DNA of 64,000 nt from Flammeovirgaceae bacterium 311 (lineage in GTDB: Bacteria > Bacteroidota > Bacteroidia > Cytophagales > Cyclobacteriaceae), in the NCBI GenBank assembly GCA_000597885.1, contig CP004371.1:5844001-5908000 (forward strand), written 5' to 3'. Below, in pieces: positions 17,564 through 26,800 of this stretch; positions within the stretch are counted from its first letter, which is position 1, and each line of letters starts with the position of its first letter. Below the pieces are notes generated by a model, which was not told the DNA's origin, made no database searches, and was given only the letters and a program-made list of their open reading frames with translations. The position numbers and the translations under genes are program-made.

Positions 17564-17705
17564 AGGCAGTTGTGTAAAGCAACTAACAATTTTTTTTAGT
17601 TAGCATGCTTAAAGTTAAGATAGCTGAAGTAAAAACAAAATGCAGTAGTTCAGGCATTGTATATTAGAAAAGACTGAATCCATTTTAGTTACGATAAAGG
17701 CTGCG

Positions 17706-17713
17706 TACTTTTG
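17706..17713 (+). promoter_or_regulatory. Putative -7 promoter box for the GNAT-nitrilase gene
   Basis: TACTTTTG matches the Bacteroidota -7 consensus TAnnTTTG exactly, 36 nt before the ATG at 17750. A TTTTA-type sequence about 20 nt upstream may serve as the -33 element. The in-frame TTG at 17711 lies inside this box, which argues against it as the start codon. Confidence 0.55.
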
Positions 17714-17749
17714 CAACGCCATCAGCTAAAATTTATAATATCCATACGA

Positions 17750-19294
17750 ATGGTAGAGAATAATCAGGAATTAGAACATAGATTAAAGTTAAGAACGATA
17801 AAACTGTCGGACTACGACGATATAAAGGAAATAATGAACATGGTCTACGCCAAAGTAGGTGGCGCCTGGACCAAAAAAGAACTTACTAACCTGCTGAAGG
17901 TTTTTCGCGAAGGCCAGATCTGTATTGAGGACCGGGGTAAGCTGGTAGCTGCTGCCCTTTCCATTATTGTAGATTATTCAAATTTTGGCGATCAACATAC
18001 CTACGACCAGATTACCAACTACGGCAAGTTTGATACCCATGATTCTGAGGGCGATACGCTCTACGGCACCGATGTATTTGTGCACCCTGATTACAGGGGT
18101 ATGCGCCTGGGCCGCCGCCTTTACGATGCGCGCAAGGAGCTTTGCGAAAACCTGAACCTGCGTGCCATCATTGCCGGTGGGCGTATACCAGGTTATGCCA
18201 ATTATCATAAAAAGCTAACCCCGAAGCAGTACATCGAGAAAGTACGCAAAAAGGAAATTTACGACCCGGTGTTAAGCTTTCAGCTGGCCAACGAATTTCA
18301 CGTGCGTAAGGTCATGACCCGCTACATGCCCGATGATAAGGCCAGCAAGGCCTATGCAACGCTGCTGGAGTGGATCAATGTTTATTACGAGGAAGAAGAA
18401 AAAGCCTTTGGCCGCCGTAAATCGCTGGTGCGGGCTGGCCTGGTGCAGTGGCAGATGCGCCGTGTGCGCTCCGTAGAAGATATGCTGCAGCAGGTAGAGT
18501 TCTTTGTGGATACGGTTAGTAGCTACAATGCCGACTTCGTGATGTTCCCGGAATTCTTCAATGCGCCGCTGATGGCGCTGTTCAATGAGGTGAATGCACC
18601 GGATGCTGTTCGTTTGCTCTCTGATTTTACAGAGCGTATCCGCGACGAAATGCTCAACATGGCGGTAAGCTACAACATCAACATTATTTGCGGCTCCATG
18701 CCCATGTATAGCGATGGTGAGCTTTACAACGTATCTTACCTGGCCCGCCGCGATGGTACCATGGATATGCAGTACAAGCTGCACATTACACCCGATGAGT
18801 TTAGCTTCTGGGGGATGCAGGGTGGCGATCAGCTTAGTGTGTTTGAAACAGACGCCGGCCGCATTGGTATCCTGATCTGCTATGATGTGGAATTCCCTGA
18901 GCTGAGCCGTATCCTGGCCGAGCAAAACATGGACATCCTCTTTGTGCCTTACTGGACTGATACCAAAAATGCTTATTTGCGGGTGCGTCGCTGTGCACAG
19001 GCACGTGCCATCGAAAATGAGTGCTATGTAGCCATTACCGGTAGTGTGGGAAACCTGCCAAGGGTAGAGAATATGGACATTCAGTACTCGCAGTCGGCAG
19101 TGTTTTCACCCTCAGACTTTTCGTTTCCGCACGATGCTGTTGTGGCCGAAGCAACCCCTAATACCGAAACCACACTGATCGTAGACCTTGACCTCGACCT
19201 GCTCAAGAAGCTTCGTACCCAGGGCAGTGTGCGAAACCTGCAGCAGCGCAGGCTCGATCTGTATTCCATTAAGTGGAAACTTCTGCGAAAATAA
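17750..19294 (+). CDS. GNAT acetyltransferase-nitrilase (carbon-nitrogen hydrolase) fusion
   Basis: This 514-residue two-domain enzyme has an N-terminal GNAT fold (about 15-190) with the acetyl-CoA loop region VHPDYRGMRLGRRLYDARKEL. The C-terminal nitrilase-superfamily domain (about 220-505) has all three catalytic residues: Glu in MFPEFFNAP, Lys in YKLHITPDE and Cys in ILICYDVEFPE. Such fusions occur in many Bacteroidota; their substrate is unestablished, with amidase or N-acyl transfer reactions suggested. The ATG at 17750 is chosen because an upstream in-frame TTG falls within a promoter box. kdsC starts 28 nt downstream, so it may be transcribed with the KDO genes. Confidence 0.88.
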   Translation: MVENNQELEHRLKLRTIKLSDYDDIKEIMNMVYAKVGGAWTKKELTNLLKVFREGQICIEDRGKLVAAALSIIVDYSNFGDQHTYDQITNYGKFDTHDSEGDTLYGTDVFVHPDYRGMRLGRRLYDARKELCENLNLRAIIAGGRIPGYANYHKKLTPKQYIEKVRKKEIYDPVLSFQLANEFHVRKVMTRYMPDDKASKAYATLLEWINVYYEEEEKAFGRRKSLVRAGLVQWQMRRVRSVEDMLQQVEFFVDTVSSYNADFVMFPEFFNAPLMALFNEVNAPDAVRLLSDFTERIRDEMLNMAVSYNINIICGSMPMYSDGELYNVSYLARRDGTMDMQYKLHITPDEFSFWGMQGGDQLSVFETDAGRIGILICYDVEFPELSRILAEQNMDILFVPYWTDTKNAYLRVRRCAQARAIENECYVAITGSVGNLPRVENMDIQYSQSAVFSPSDFSFPHDAVVAEATPNTETTLIVDLDLDLLKKLRTQGSVRNLQQRRLDLYSIKWKLLRK

Positions 19295-19322
19295 GTGTAG
19301 TTTTAACCTAACAACTGATCTA

Positions 19323-19901
19323 ATGCAGACACTTCTTCAGGCTTATCCCAAAGATGTAATAGCGCGTGCGGGCCGTATCAAAGCCATCATCACCGATGTG
19401 GATGGTGTGCTAACGGCGGGCAGCATTATTTACGACAACAGCGGCAATGAATACAAGATCTTCAATGTAAAAGACGGCCAGATCATGAAACTGCTCAAGT
19501 GGGCCGGCATTTTTACAGGCGCTATTACCGGCCGTTCTTCACAAGTGGTGAAGAACCGCATGACAGAGCTTGACTTTGATGTACATTACCACGGTATCAA
19601 GGATAAGGTAAGCCAGTACAGAGCCATTCTGGAGGAACATGGTTTCAAAGATGAAGAAGTGGCTTTTATGGGCGACGACATCATTGATATTCCCATCCTG
19701 GAGCAATGCGGCCTTGCGGTATGCCCCGCAGATGCCAAACCGTATGTGCGGGCACATGCCCACCTGGTGACTTACAGTATCGGGGGCGGCGGTGTTTTTC
19801 GCGAGGTTGGTGATCTGGTAATGGCGGCCAAAGGTATTTTTGAAGAAGCCATCGAGCAATATCTGCAGTTCGATAGGGAAAAAAGTAGTAAAAACGTGTA
19901 A
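19323..19901 (+). CDS. kdsC: 3-deoxy-D-manno-octulosonate 8-phosphate phosphatase
   Basis: This 192-residue HAD-superfamily phosphatase has the nucleophile motif ITDVDGVLTAG (Asp25, Asp27), motif II GAITGRSS, a Lys in HGIKDK and motif III FMGDDIIDIPIL. Its lack of a cap domain is typical of tetrameric KdsC, which removes phosphate from KDO-8-P to give KDO for lipid A-core. It sits 12 nt upstream of the kdsA-type gene. An in-frame upstream extension would run back into the nitrilase gene, so the ATG at 19323 is chosen; it gives the usual KdsC length. Confidence 0.92.
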   Translation: MQTLLQAYPKDVIARAGRIKAIITDVDGVLTAGSIIYDNSGNEYKIFNVKDGQIMKLLKWAGIFTGAITGRSSQVVKNRMTELDFDVHYHGIKDKVSQYRAILEEHGFKDEEVAFMGDDIIDIPILEQCGLAVCPADAKPYVRAHAHLVTYSIGGGGVFREVGDLVMAAKGIFEEAIEQYLQFDREKSSKNV

Positions 19902-19913
19902 TCCAGTAAAGGT

Positions 19914-20753
19914 TTGAAAATATACAGTACTCCCGTAAAACTTGCCGATGGGGTGGAGACCGGCCGCGATCGCCTGGTGCTGCTCTCGGGCCCCTGTGCC
20001 GTAGAAAGCTATGATCTGTGCCTGGAGGTGGCTACCACCATGGCGGAGATTTGCAGCAGGTTAAACATTGCCTATGTATTCAAGGCCTCTTTTGATAAAG
20101 CCAACCGTACCTCAGCCGCTTCCTTTCGGGGTGTGGGTTTTGACAATGCCCTGCAGACGCTGGCGCGTATTCGCAAAGAAGTGGGCGTGCCTGTGATCAC
20201 TGATGTACACGAATCAGTACAAATACCCGAAGTTGCCGAAGTGGTAGATGTGCTGCAGATTCCTGCTTTTCTGTGTCGCCAGACGGATCTGCTGCTGGCA
20301 GCAGGAGAGAGTGGCAAAGCCATCAATATAAAGAAAGGCCAGTTTATGGCGCCAGAAGATATGAAGTATGCGGTTGATAAGGTAAAGGAAACAGGCAATC
20401 AGAATGTTCTGCTCTGCGAACGTGGTACTACTTTTGGCTACCACAACCTGGTGGTAGACATGCGTGCCCTGCCCGTGATGCGCCAGTATGCACCGGTGAT
20501 CTTTGATGTAACCCATAGTGTGCAGCAACCAGGCGGCATGGGCGGCAGCAGTGGAGGCCAGCGGCAGTTTGCCTCTTACCTGGCACGTGCAGCAGCCGCT
20601 GCAGGGGTAGATGGCTTCTTTATAGAAACACACCCCATGCCCGAGAAAGCCTTAAGCGATGGACCTAACATGATTCCACTCCACCAGATGGAAGATTTTC
20701 TGCAGATGTTATTAAGTATCTGGCAATTATCAAAAGATCCTAAAAATTTCTAA
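19914..20753 (+). CDS. kdsA: 3-deoxy-8-phosphooctulonate synthase (KDO-8-P synthase), metal-dependent type
   Basis: The 279-residue TIM-barrel enzyme condenses phosphoenolpyruvate with arabinose 5-phosphate. Motifs seen are [62 protein letters not shown] and ETHP. Cys28 in SGPC occupies the position that is Asn in E. coli and Cys in Aquifex, so it should be the metal-requiring class. The start must be TTG at 19914, because the first internal Met lies after the SGPCAVES motif; AAAGG just upstream can act as ribosome binding site. The spacing of 12 nt from kdsC indicates a shared mRNA. Confidence 0.94.
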   Translation: MKIYSTPVKLADGVETGRDRLVLLSGPCAVESYDLCLEVATTMAEICSRLNIAYVFKASFDKANRTSAASFRGVGFDNALQTLARIRKEVGVPVITDVHESVQIPEVAEVVDVLQIPAFLCRQTDLLLAAGESGKAINIKKGQFMAPEDMKYAVDKVKETGNQNVLLCERGTTFGYHNLVVDMRALPVMRQYAPVIFDVTHSVQQPGGMGGSSGGQRQFASYLARAAAAAGVDGFFIETHPMPEKALSDGPNMIPLHQMEDFLQMLLSIWQLSKDPKNF

Positions 20754-20758
20754 ATTTG
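20751..20758 (+). promoter_or_regulatory. Putative -7 promoter box for the nucleotide-sugar dehydrogenase gene
   Basis: TAAATTTG matches TAnnTTTG exactly. It overlaps the kdsA stop codon (TAA, 20751-20753) and lies 24 nt before the ATG at 20783. An in-frame TTG (20756) falls inside the box and is therefore an unlikely start. Confidence 0.5.
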
Positions 20759-20782
20759 TTCCCCGAAACTCCATCTATTATT

Positions 20783-22081
20783 ATGACTACATTCTTTGAT
20801 GACCTGCAGCACAAAAAAACTAAAATATGTGTAGTGGGTCTTGGCTACGTTGGCTTGCCTATTGCGCTGGAATTTGCCAGAAAATTTTCTGTTATTGGCT
20901 TCGATATCAACCAAAAGCGGGTTGACCTGATGCGCAGGGGCTTGGATCCCAGCAAGGAGCTATCTGCAGAGGAGTTTGAGGGTACAGATATTTACTTTAC
21001 GGCAGATCTGGAAGAGATCAGAGATGCCAAGTTTTATGTAGTGGCGGTGCCCACCCCAATTGATGAACATAAAACGCCGGATCTGCGTCCGCTCATCAGT
21101 GCCTGCAACACCGTAGGCAAAGTGCTGAAAAAGGGAGATTATGTAGTGTTTGAATCTACCGTGTATCCGGGCTGCACAGAGGAAGATTGCGTACCGGTGC
21201 TGGAACAGCACTCTGGTTTAAAGTTTTGTGATGATTTTAAAGTGGGTTACTCTCCGGAGCGCATTAACCCTGGCGATAAGGAGCATACGCTCACCAAAAT
21301 CGTCAAGGTAGTTTCCGGCTGCGATGAGGAGTCAGCCCAGGTGGTGGAAGAGGTGTATGCTTCTATCATCACGGCTGGTGTACACCGTGCATCCAGCATC
21401 AAGGTGGCCGAGGCTGCAAAAATTATAGAAAATACACAGCGTGATGTTAACATTGCGCTCATGAATGAGCTGTCGATCATTTTCAATAAAATGAGCATCA
21501 ATACCTTTGAGGTACTGGATGCAGCCGGCACAAAATGGAATTTCCTGCCCTTCAGGCCGGGTCTGGTAGGAGGGCACTGCATAGGTGTGGATCCTTACTA
21601 TCTCACACACAAGTCGAGCGAGCTGGGCTATCACAGCAAGGTGATCCTTTCGGGCCGCACCATTAATGATGGCATGGGCGGTCTGATTGCAAAAAGTGTT
21701 GTGCAGCATATTATCCGCATGGACAAGTCGCTGAAGCAAAGCCGTGTGCTGGTATTAGGGGCAACATTCAAGGAAAATGTAAGCGACATACGCAATAGCA
21801 AGGTGGCAGATGTAATCAATGAGCTGTCCAGCTACCTGGTGAATGTTGATGTGGCAGATCCGCACGCTGATAGTGAGGAGCTGCAGCATGAGTATGGTTT
21901 CGGCCTTGTAGATAAACCTACAGGTAAATATGATGCCATTGTACTGGCCGTTAACCACCGGGAGTACGAAACCAAAGGAATGGAGTACATAAAGGATCTG
22001 CTGATTGAGGGCGGCCTGCTTTACGATGTAAAAGGCATTATGCGGGGCAAGGTAAACGGACTTGCGTACCAAAGCCTCTGA
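20783..22081 (+). CDS. UDP-sugar 6-dehydrogenase (WbpO/TviB-like nucleotide-sugar dehydrogenase)
   Basis: The 432-residue protein has an N-terminal NAD-binding fold with VVGLGYVGLP (Gly19-Gly24) and a middle-domain catalytic Cys266 in LVGGHCIGVDPYYL. The C-terminal UDP-binding domain carries VLGATFKENVSDIRNSK. EHKTPDLRPL and ENTQRDVNIALMNE are typical of the UDP-N-acetyl-hexosamine (WbpO/TviB) branch rather than UDP-glucose dehydrogenase. It likely oxidises UDP-GalNAc or UDP-ManNAc to the uronic acid for surface polysaccharide. It follows kdsA closely but has its own candidate promoter, and a terminator follows it. Confidence 0.88.
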   Translation: MTTFFDDLQHKKTKICVVGLGYVGLPIALEFARKFSVIGFDINQKRVDLMRRGLDPSKELSAEEFEGTDIYFTADLEEIRDAKFYVVAVPTPIDEHKTPDLRPLISACNTVGKVLKKGDYVVFESTVYPGCTEEDCVPVLEQHSGLKFCDDFKVGYSPERINPGDKEHTLTKIVKVVSGCDEESAQVVEEVYASIITAGVHRASSIKVAEAAKIIENTQRDVNIALMNELSIIFNKMSINTFEVLDAAGTKWNFLPFRPGLVGGHCIGVDPYYLTHKSSELGYHSKVILSGRTINDGMGGLIAKSVVQHIIRMDKSLKQSRVLVLGATFKENVSDIRNSKVADVINELSSYLVNVDVADPHADSEELQHEYGFGLVDKPTGKYDAIVLAVNHREYETKGMEYIKDLLIEGGLLYDVKGIMRGKVNGLAYQSL

Positions 22082-22220
22082 TGTTCTGGAGACAGCTATG
22101 CTGAATTGGCTGATCCTGAATTGTAAATAACTAAGCAGCTTGTGGTATACCTGGTATCTATAGCATATATATAGTATCGCTGTCACTGCACTGCTTTCTT
22201 AGCATCGCTATAAACTTAAG

Positions 22221-22248
22221 AGCTGCTCATACATGGGCAGCTTTTTTT
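22221..22248 (+). terminator. Rho-independent terminator of the kds/nucleotide-sugar genes
   Basis: An 8-bp stem (AGCTGCTC at 22221-22228 with GGGCAGCT at 22235-22242, one G-U pair) is followed by seven U residues. It is about 140 nt past the dehydrogenase stop codon. Confidence 0.75.
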
Positions 22249-22308
22249 GTATATTGCCCCTATAAATGCAATGAACCTTGCAGCCTTTATGGCTGTTAGG
22301 GGGATGAT

Positions 22309-22959
22309 ATGAGGTACTATCCGCACGGAAAACGCTTATTTGATTTGCTGCTCTGTTTTCTGGTATTGCCGCTGGCATTACCGGCAGTGTTGCTGATTGC
22401 CTTTATTTCTGCTTTTGTATTCAGGCAGCAGGTTTTTTACAGCCACCTGCGGCCAGGTTATAAAGGCCAGCCATTTACCTTTTATAAGTTTTCGACCCTG
22501 CAGCCGCAGGAGGAGCGAAATGGCATAGCCCTTACTGATGGAGAGCGCCAGACTGGCTGGGGTAAATTTCTCCGTGATTATTCATTAGACGAGCTGCCGC
22601 AGCTTTTTAATATCCTGAAAGGCGATATGAGCTGGATAGGCCCAAGACCGCTGCTGATGGAGTACCTCCCGCTTTATACCCCGCAGGAGTCTCGCAGGCA
22701 CCTGGTTAAACCCGGCCTAACAGGACTTGCCCAGGTAAAGGGGCGTAATGAGATAGGCTGGTACCTGAAGATGTACTATGACCAGCAGTACGTGAATAAC
22801 ATCAGTTTCAGGCTGGATATTGGTATCCTGATCAGTACGGCAGTTTCGGTTACAGGCGGACAAAAGATCAACTTTGGCAGCAAACCACAGCATGCCAGCC
22901 AGACTCAATCCACTGAAACTGCATCATCCTATCTTGCATCTGAAGAAATGGTAATTTAA
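22309..22959 (+). CDS. Bacterial sugar transferase (undecaprenyl-phosphate hexose-1-phosphate transferase type)
   Basis: This 216-residue protein has one membrane segment (about 9-38, preceded by the usual KRLFDL) and a catalytic domain with the family motifs HLRPGYKGQPFTFYKF, KFLRDYSLDELPQLFNILKGDMSWIGPRPLL and KPGLTGLAQVKGRN. It is the minimal monotopic phosphoglycosyl-transferase form that loads the first sugar phosphate onto undecaprenyl phosphate for O-antigen or capsule. A purine-rich AGGGGG lies 6 nt before the ATG at 22309. The neighbouring UDP-sugar dehydrogenase could supply its substrate (inference). A Ser/Thr/Gln-rich tail of about 30 residues is non-conserved. Confidence 0.9.
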   Translation: MRYYPHGKRLFDLLLCFLVLPLALPAVLLIAFISAFVFRQQVFYSHLRPGYKGQPFTFYKFSTLQPQEERNGIALTDGERQTGWGKFLRDYSLDELPQLFNILKGDMSWIGPRPLLMEYLPLYTPQESRRHLVKPGLTGLAQVKGRNEIGWYLKMYYDQQYVNNISFRLDIGILISTAVSVTGGQKINFGSKPQHASQTQSTETASSYLASEEMVI

Positions 22960-22988
22960 TGTCTTGTATGCTGCTAAATCAGCAGGCA

Positions 22989-23822
22989 TTACTGGTAAAG
23001 TTTTTTGATTTCCCGGCCCCTGAACTGGTAGCGCAGCAGGTAATACTGTAGACGTAAACTAATCATTGCATAGCTGTCCTTTACGTCGGGGTTCCCTTTT
23101 ACGGTACCTCCGGGTAGTTTTTCCAGGCCAATTTCCGGCCTGCGGTCCGCTAAACCTGCAGCAATCGGATCAGAGAATGAATCGGGATCACGGTATACGG
23201 TGCTGCAGTCATCCAGATAATCCGTAAAAGTATAATGATAGGTGGCCTCCAGTGCCAGATCAAGCTGGGGAGCCACCCTGCACTGAATGCCACCCCCAAA
23301 AGGAATCACCAAAGCTATTCTGCTATACCGAACCCCTTCTGTTTCCATGCTGCGCAGGTCCCACTTTTCGCCTCCGTATACTGCTTTTGGATTAACCGAT
23401 GTAAGGCCAACCCCCAGCATGCCATAAGCATTAAACTGTTTGCGGTTAAGATAGGCTGCAGTGTTGTTGGGCAGCAGGTAGCCGGTTGCCATCATGCTAA
23501 GGGCTATATTGGAGGAGGTAAAGGAGAGGTTCCTGGCCTGCAGCACAGGGCTTTCAGAATCGGCATCTGCCGCACTAAGTTTATACCAGGTGCCACTTAC
23601 CCTAACTCCCAGGCGGGGTAGCACTATGTTCTCATAGCTGATACCAAAGTGCGGATTGTTTCCAGGCAGGGGAGCAGCGCCCTCTATATCTCCATAAAAA
23701 GAGGTGGTTCCAAAGCTTAGCCCAATGATCTCTCTGGCCTGAAGCCCGGTGGGGTAGTAGCGTTGCGCAGAAGCCAGTACAGGCAATAATACAAGAAAGA
23801 GGGGCAGTATAGTTAACCTCAT
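22989..23822 (-). CDS. Outer-membrane beta-barrel protein (DUF6089-like)
   Basis: The 277-residue protein has a Sec signal (cut near ASAQ, residue 19-20). The following segment EIIGLSFGTTSFYGDIEG resembles the start of small Bacteroidota outer-membrane barrels with a 'GxxxYxGDI' strand. Alternating hydrophobic strands and a C-terminal aromatic-rich strand (LRLQYYLLRYQF) fit an 8-12-stranded barrel. Function is unknown. It is the gene downstream of tamB in the same direction (36-nt gap), which suggests coordinated envelope function. Confidence 0.75.
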   Translation of the reverse strand: MRLTILPLFLVLLPVLASAQRYYPTGLQAREIIGLSFGTTSFYGDIEGAAPLPGNNPHFGISYENIVLPRLGVRVSGTWYKLSAADADSESPVLQARNLSFTSSNIALSMMATGYLLPNNTAAYLNRKQFNAYGMLGVGLTSVNPKAVYGGEKWDLRSMETEGVRYSRIALVIPFGGGIQCRVAPQLDLALEATYHYTFTDYLDDCSTVYRDPDSFSDPIAAGLADRRPEIGLEKLPGGTVKGNPDVKDSYAMISLRLQYYLLRYQFRGREIKKLYQ

Positions 23823-23858
23823 CCGCAGAAATGAATATGTATGATTGGTGTATAAAGC

Positions 23859-26800
23859 TTAGTTTTCCTGAATGGGCTCCTGCCGTTTATCTTCATCCAT
23901 CAGAATAAGCTCTGGGGGCATGCTATCGGGTAGTGGCAGCGCCGGTACCTGTTCAGGCTTTTGTTTCTGAAACAGTTCTTTAAAATTGTCGAAACTTTTG
24001 GTCTGGAAAATACTAAAGCCCTGGGTGTAATTAGAAAACTGATAATTGGCAGTAAGGCTGTTAAAGTTAGCCCTGTTAAATATTTTAACCCTGTACTGGC
24101 CATTAGGGGTGAGCAGGTAATCCACCGTCCAGTCGCCAACTACATTGTTGGTATTATTTGTATTCACGCTGCTGCTGCTGGTAATGCTGCCATCGCGGGT
24201 AACACGTAAGCGGCCATTCAGGAAGGTATAGCTAAGGCGCAGCTGAAAGGTGTTCAGGGCGTCCTGCTGAAACTGGTTGTCAAAATTTACATTAAAATTT
24301 ACATCGATCTGCAGATTTTCATCCAGCTGATTGGCAAGGGCAGTAAACTGATTGGCCAGCAACTCGCTGATACTGCTGATGGCGGTTTGTGATCCAAAGG
24401 TAGCGGCATTAAAGCTGTTGCCATAATCAACGGGTGCAAACTGCCGAAGTACCAGCAGGTTGAATACCTGCCGGTTCAGGAGTTGTTCATCCGTCTGCAG
24501 CCTGCTTAAAAATCCATTAACCCCATTACTGATCTCTGCAGAATACTCCTGCACTTCTATATCAAAATGAATATCCGGGGCCATCAGGTCTCCTTTCAGA
24601 TCCATTTGTAGCTCTACAGGATAAGGCCTTTGGGCAGAAGCTTTGTCTCTTTCATCGATAGGTAATACGCTTCTTAGAGAAGCCATTTGCTGGTAACTGG
24701 CTTGTATATCCAGTAAACCGGCATAGGGATCTCCGTCCCAGCGGATGCTGCTGCCAGGTTCAATGACAAATTCTTTAGTGATCACATTGAAGAGCGTAAA
24801 ATTGTAGGCTCCCTGCTCAATTTCGTATGAGCCGAACATCGTAAAATCACCTTCGGTATCAATATCCAGCTCCAGTTTGCCATTGCCCCTGCCACGGATA
24901 ATATCACCGGCACGGAGGTCAAAAATAATTTCTATATAAGCATCCGGGGTAATATCCAGATCAAAGTCAAGATTAATTCCGGTGGTGTTGACTTTTTGCC
25001 GCCCGGCTGCTGTAAAAAGGGTGCTGTCGGCTTTGTTACTTACAAAGTTGATGTAGCTCTGGGCACCTGCGTCATTTTTAAAATCAATCGGGATAAAGAT
25101 CTTGGTGCCTTTATCGGAACGGGCGCTGGCCGAGATAAACAAGTTGTTGGCAGGGCCTAATACTTCTACATCGCCGGTGGCATAGGCAGTACCATAAAAC
25201 AGCTCATTGTCGGCAAAGGTAGTGTTCAGTACTTTGGTAGACTGCAGCCTTGCCTTCAGGTCTATAACAAAATTGGTAAATCCATCGTGGAAAACACCTC
25301 CGCTTAGCCAGGCGGGGTTTCCATCTGAATCGTATAACTGCAGATTGCGAAAACCTATCTCGTTTTCAGAGAATAGAATATTTCCTTCAAAATTATAAGC
25401 GGTGTTGAGGTAATTAATGCGTACGCTGCCCCCCTTTACCTTACCGCTCCCCTTCAGGATAGGGTAAGAGGGGGTGCCCAGCACCAGTATTTTACCGCTG
25501 GTGGTGCCTTTAAATTGCGAGAATATTTCGCCAAAGAAGGGCTCCAGCAGGTTGAGGGGTGCACTCTTGAACTCTGCCTCGAGATTAAGCATGTTATCTG
25601 TGGCAAGAGGATTGTAGTAGCCCTTGGCGGTAAGGATCTGCTGCCCCTCCCGGTTGCCCAGAATGTTAACAAATAATCTTTCTTCCACACTGCCCCAATC
25701 GGCCTGCAGCAAAAAGTCTCCTGCCAGAAATTCATTCACGGTGAGGCTGTCGATGCCCAGCTCGCCCTTAAAAACAGGCTTGCCCAGCACCTGGCGCAGC
25801 TGAAGTTTTCCATTTACCAGGCCATGCAGTTTCTGGTCCAGAATGGGGTTAAGGTTTGCCAGCTGTACATCATGCACACTCACCATCAGGGTATCTTCCG
25901 GAGCAGGGGAGAGTATGCCGTCTGCCTTGATGTACTGATCCTTATGGAATATTTCCAGGCCCTGTACTTCCACCACATCGCCCCGTAACATCACCAGGTT
26001 ATCGCCGGCAACTCTCCAGATATTGTCCAGTAGTTTGGTTTCTGTATTCCTTAACCGGATATGGGTTTCGTTTGGTAAAAAGAACAGATCGGCATTAAGG
26101 GCTGCATAATTATCTCCCTCTGCCTGGGCAATGCTGCCGGTAAACTCAATGCGGTCTTCGTTCCAGATAGCTTCTGTCACCAGGTTTCTGGTTGCGCTTA
26201 CACCTGAAAACTGTTGCCTGGGCGAGCTAAGAAAGGCCATGGCCAGTACTTCGGTACTATCGGCCACCTTAGAGGAGGTTAATTCTGCCTCCAGACCATA
26301 GAGCCTGTTTTCATTCCACAACAGGGTATCGATAAAGGTATTGGCCGACAGAATAGAGGTATAGCCCCCTGTTAAACGACCCTCCACCCGGGTATTTTCA
26401 GAAACATAAATGCCGGGCTCCAGCAAGCGCAGCAGAGGGTTGGCATCTTTTAGCAGCAGGTCGAAATTAAGGTTGTATTTCTCGTAGGTTGCCAGATCCT
26501 CTTTACTGCTGTAATATGCACGTATATCATCTTCCCTGTTGCGGAAATTCAGCATATATTCGGTATAAAGTCTTTCCAGGTTGGCAGCTACCTGGCTATA
26601 GGCAAAATCGCCCTGTACATTGAGGTTTACCAGATCGGTTTGCATGCTAAGGTTGCGCAGCTGTGCTTCCTGGCGGCTATTCAGCTGCAGGCTGTCCAGC
26701 ACCAGTTCTCTGCCGTTGTAGTTAACATACAAGTTCTGAAAGAGGGCACTTCCGGTAATATCATCCAGCTCCAGTCCCTGTATATCAAGTGCAAGGCTGG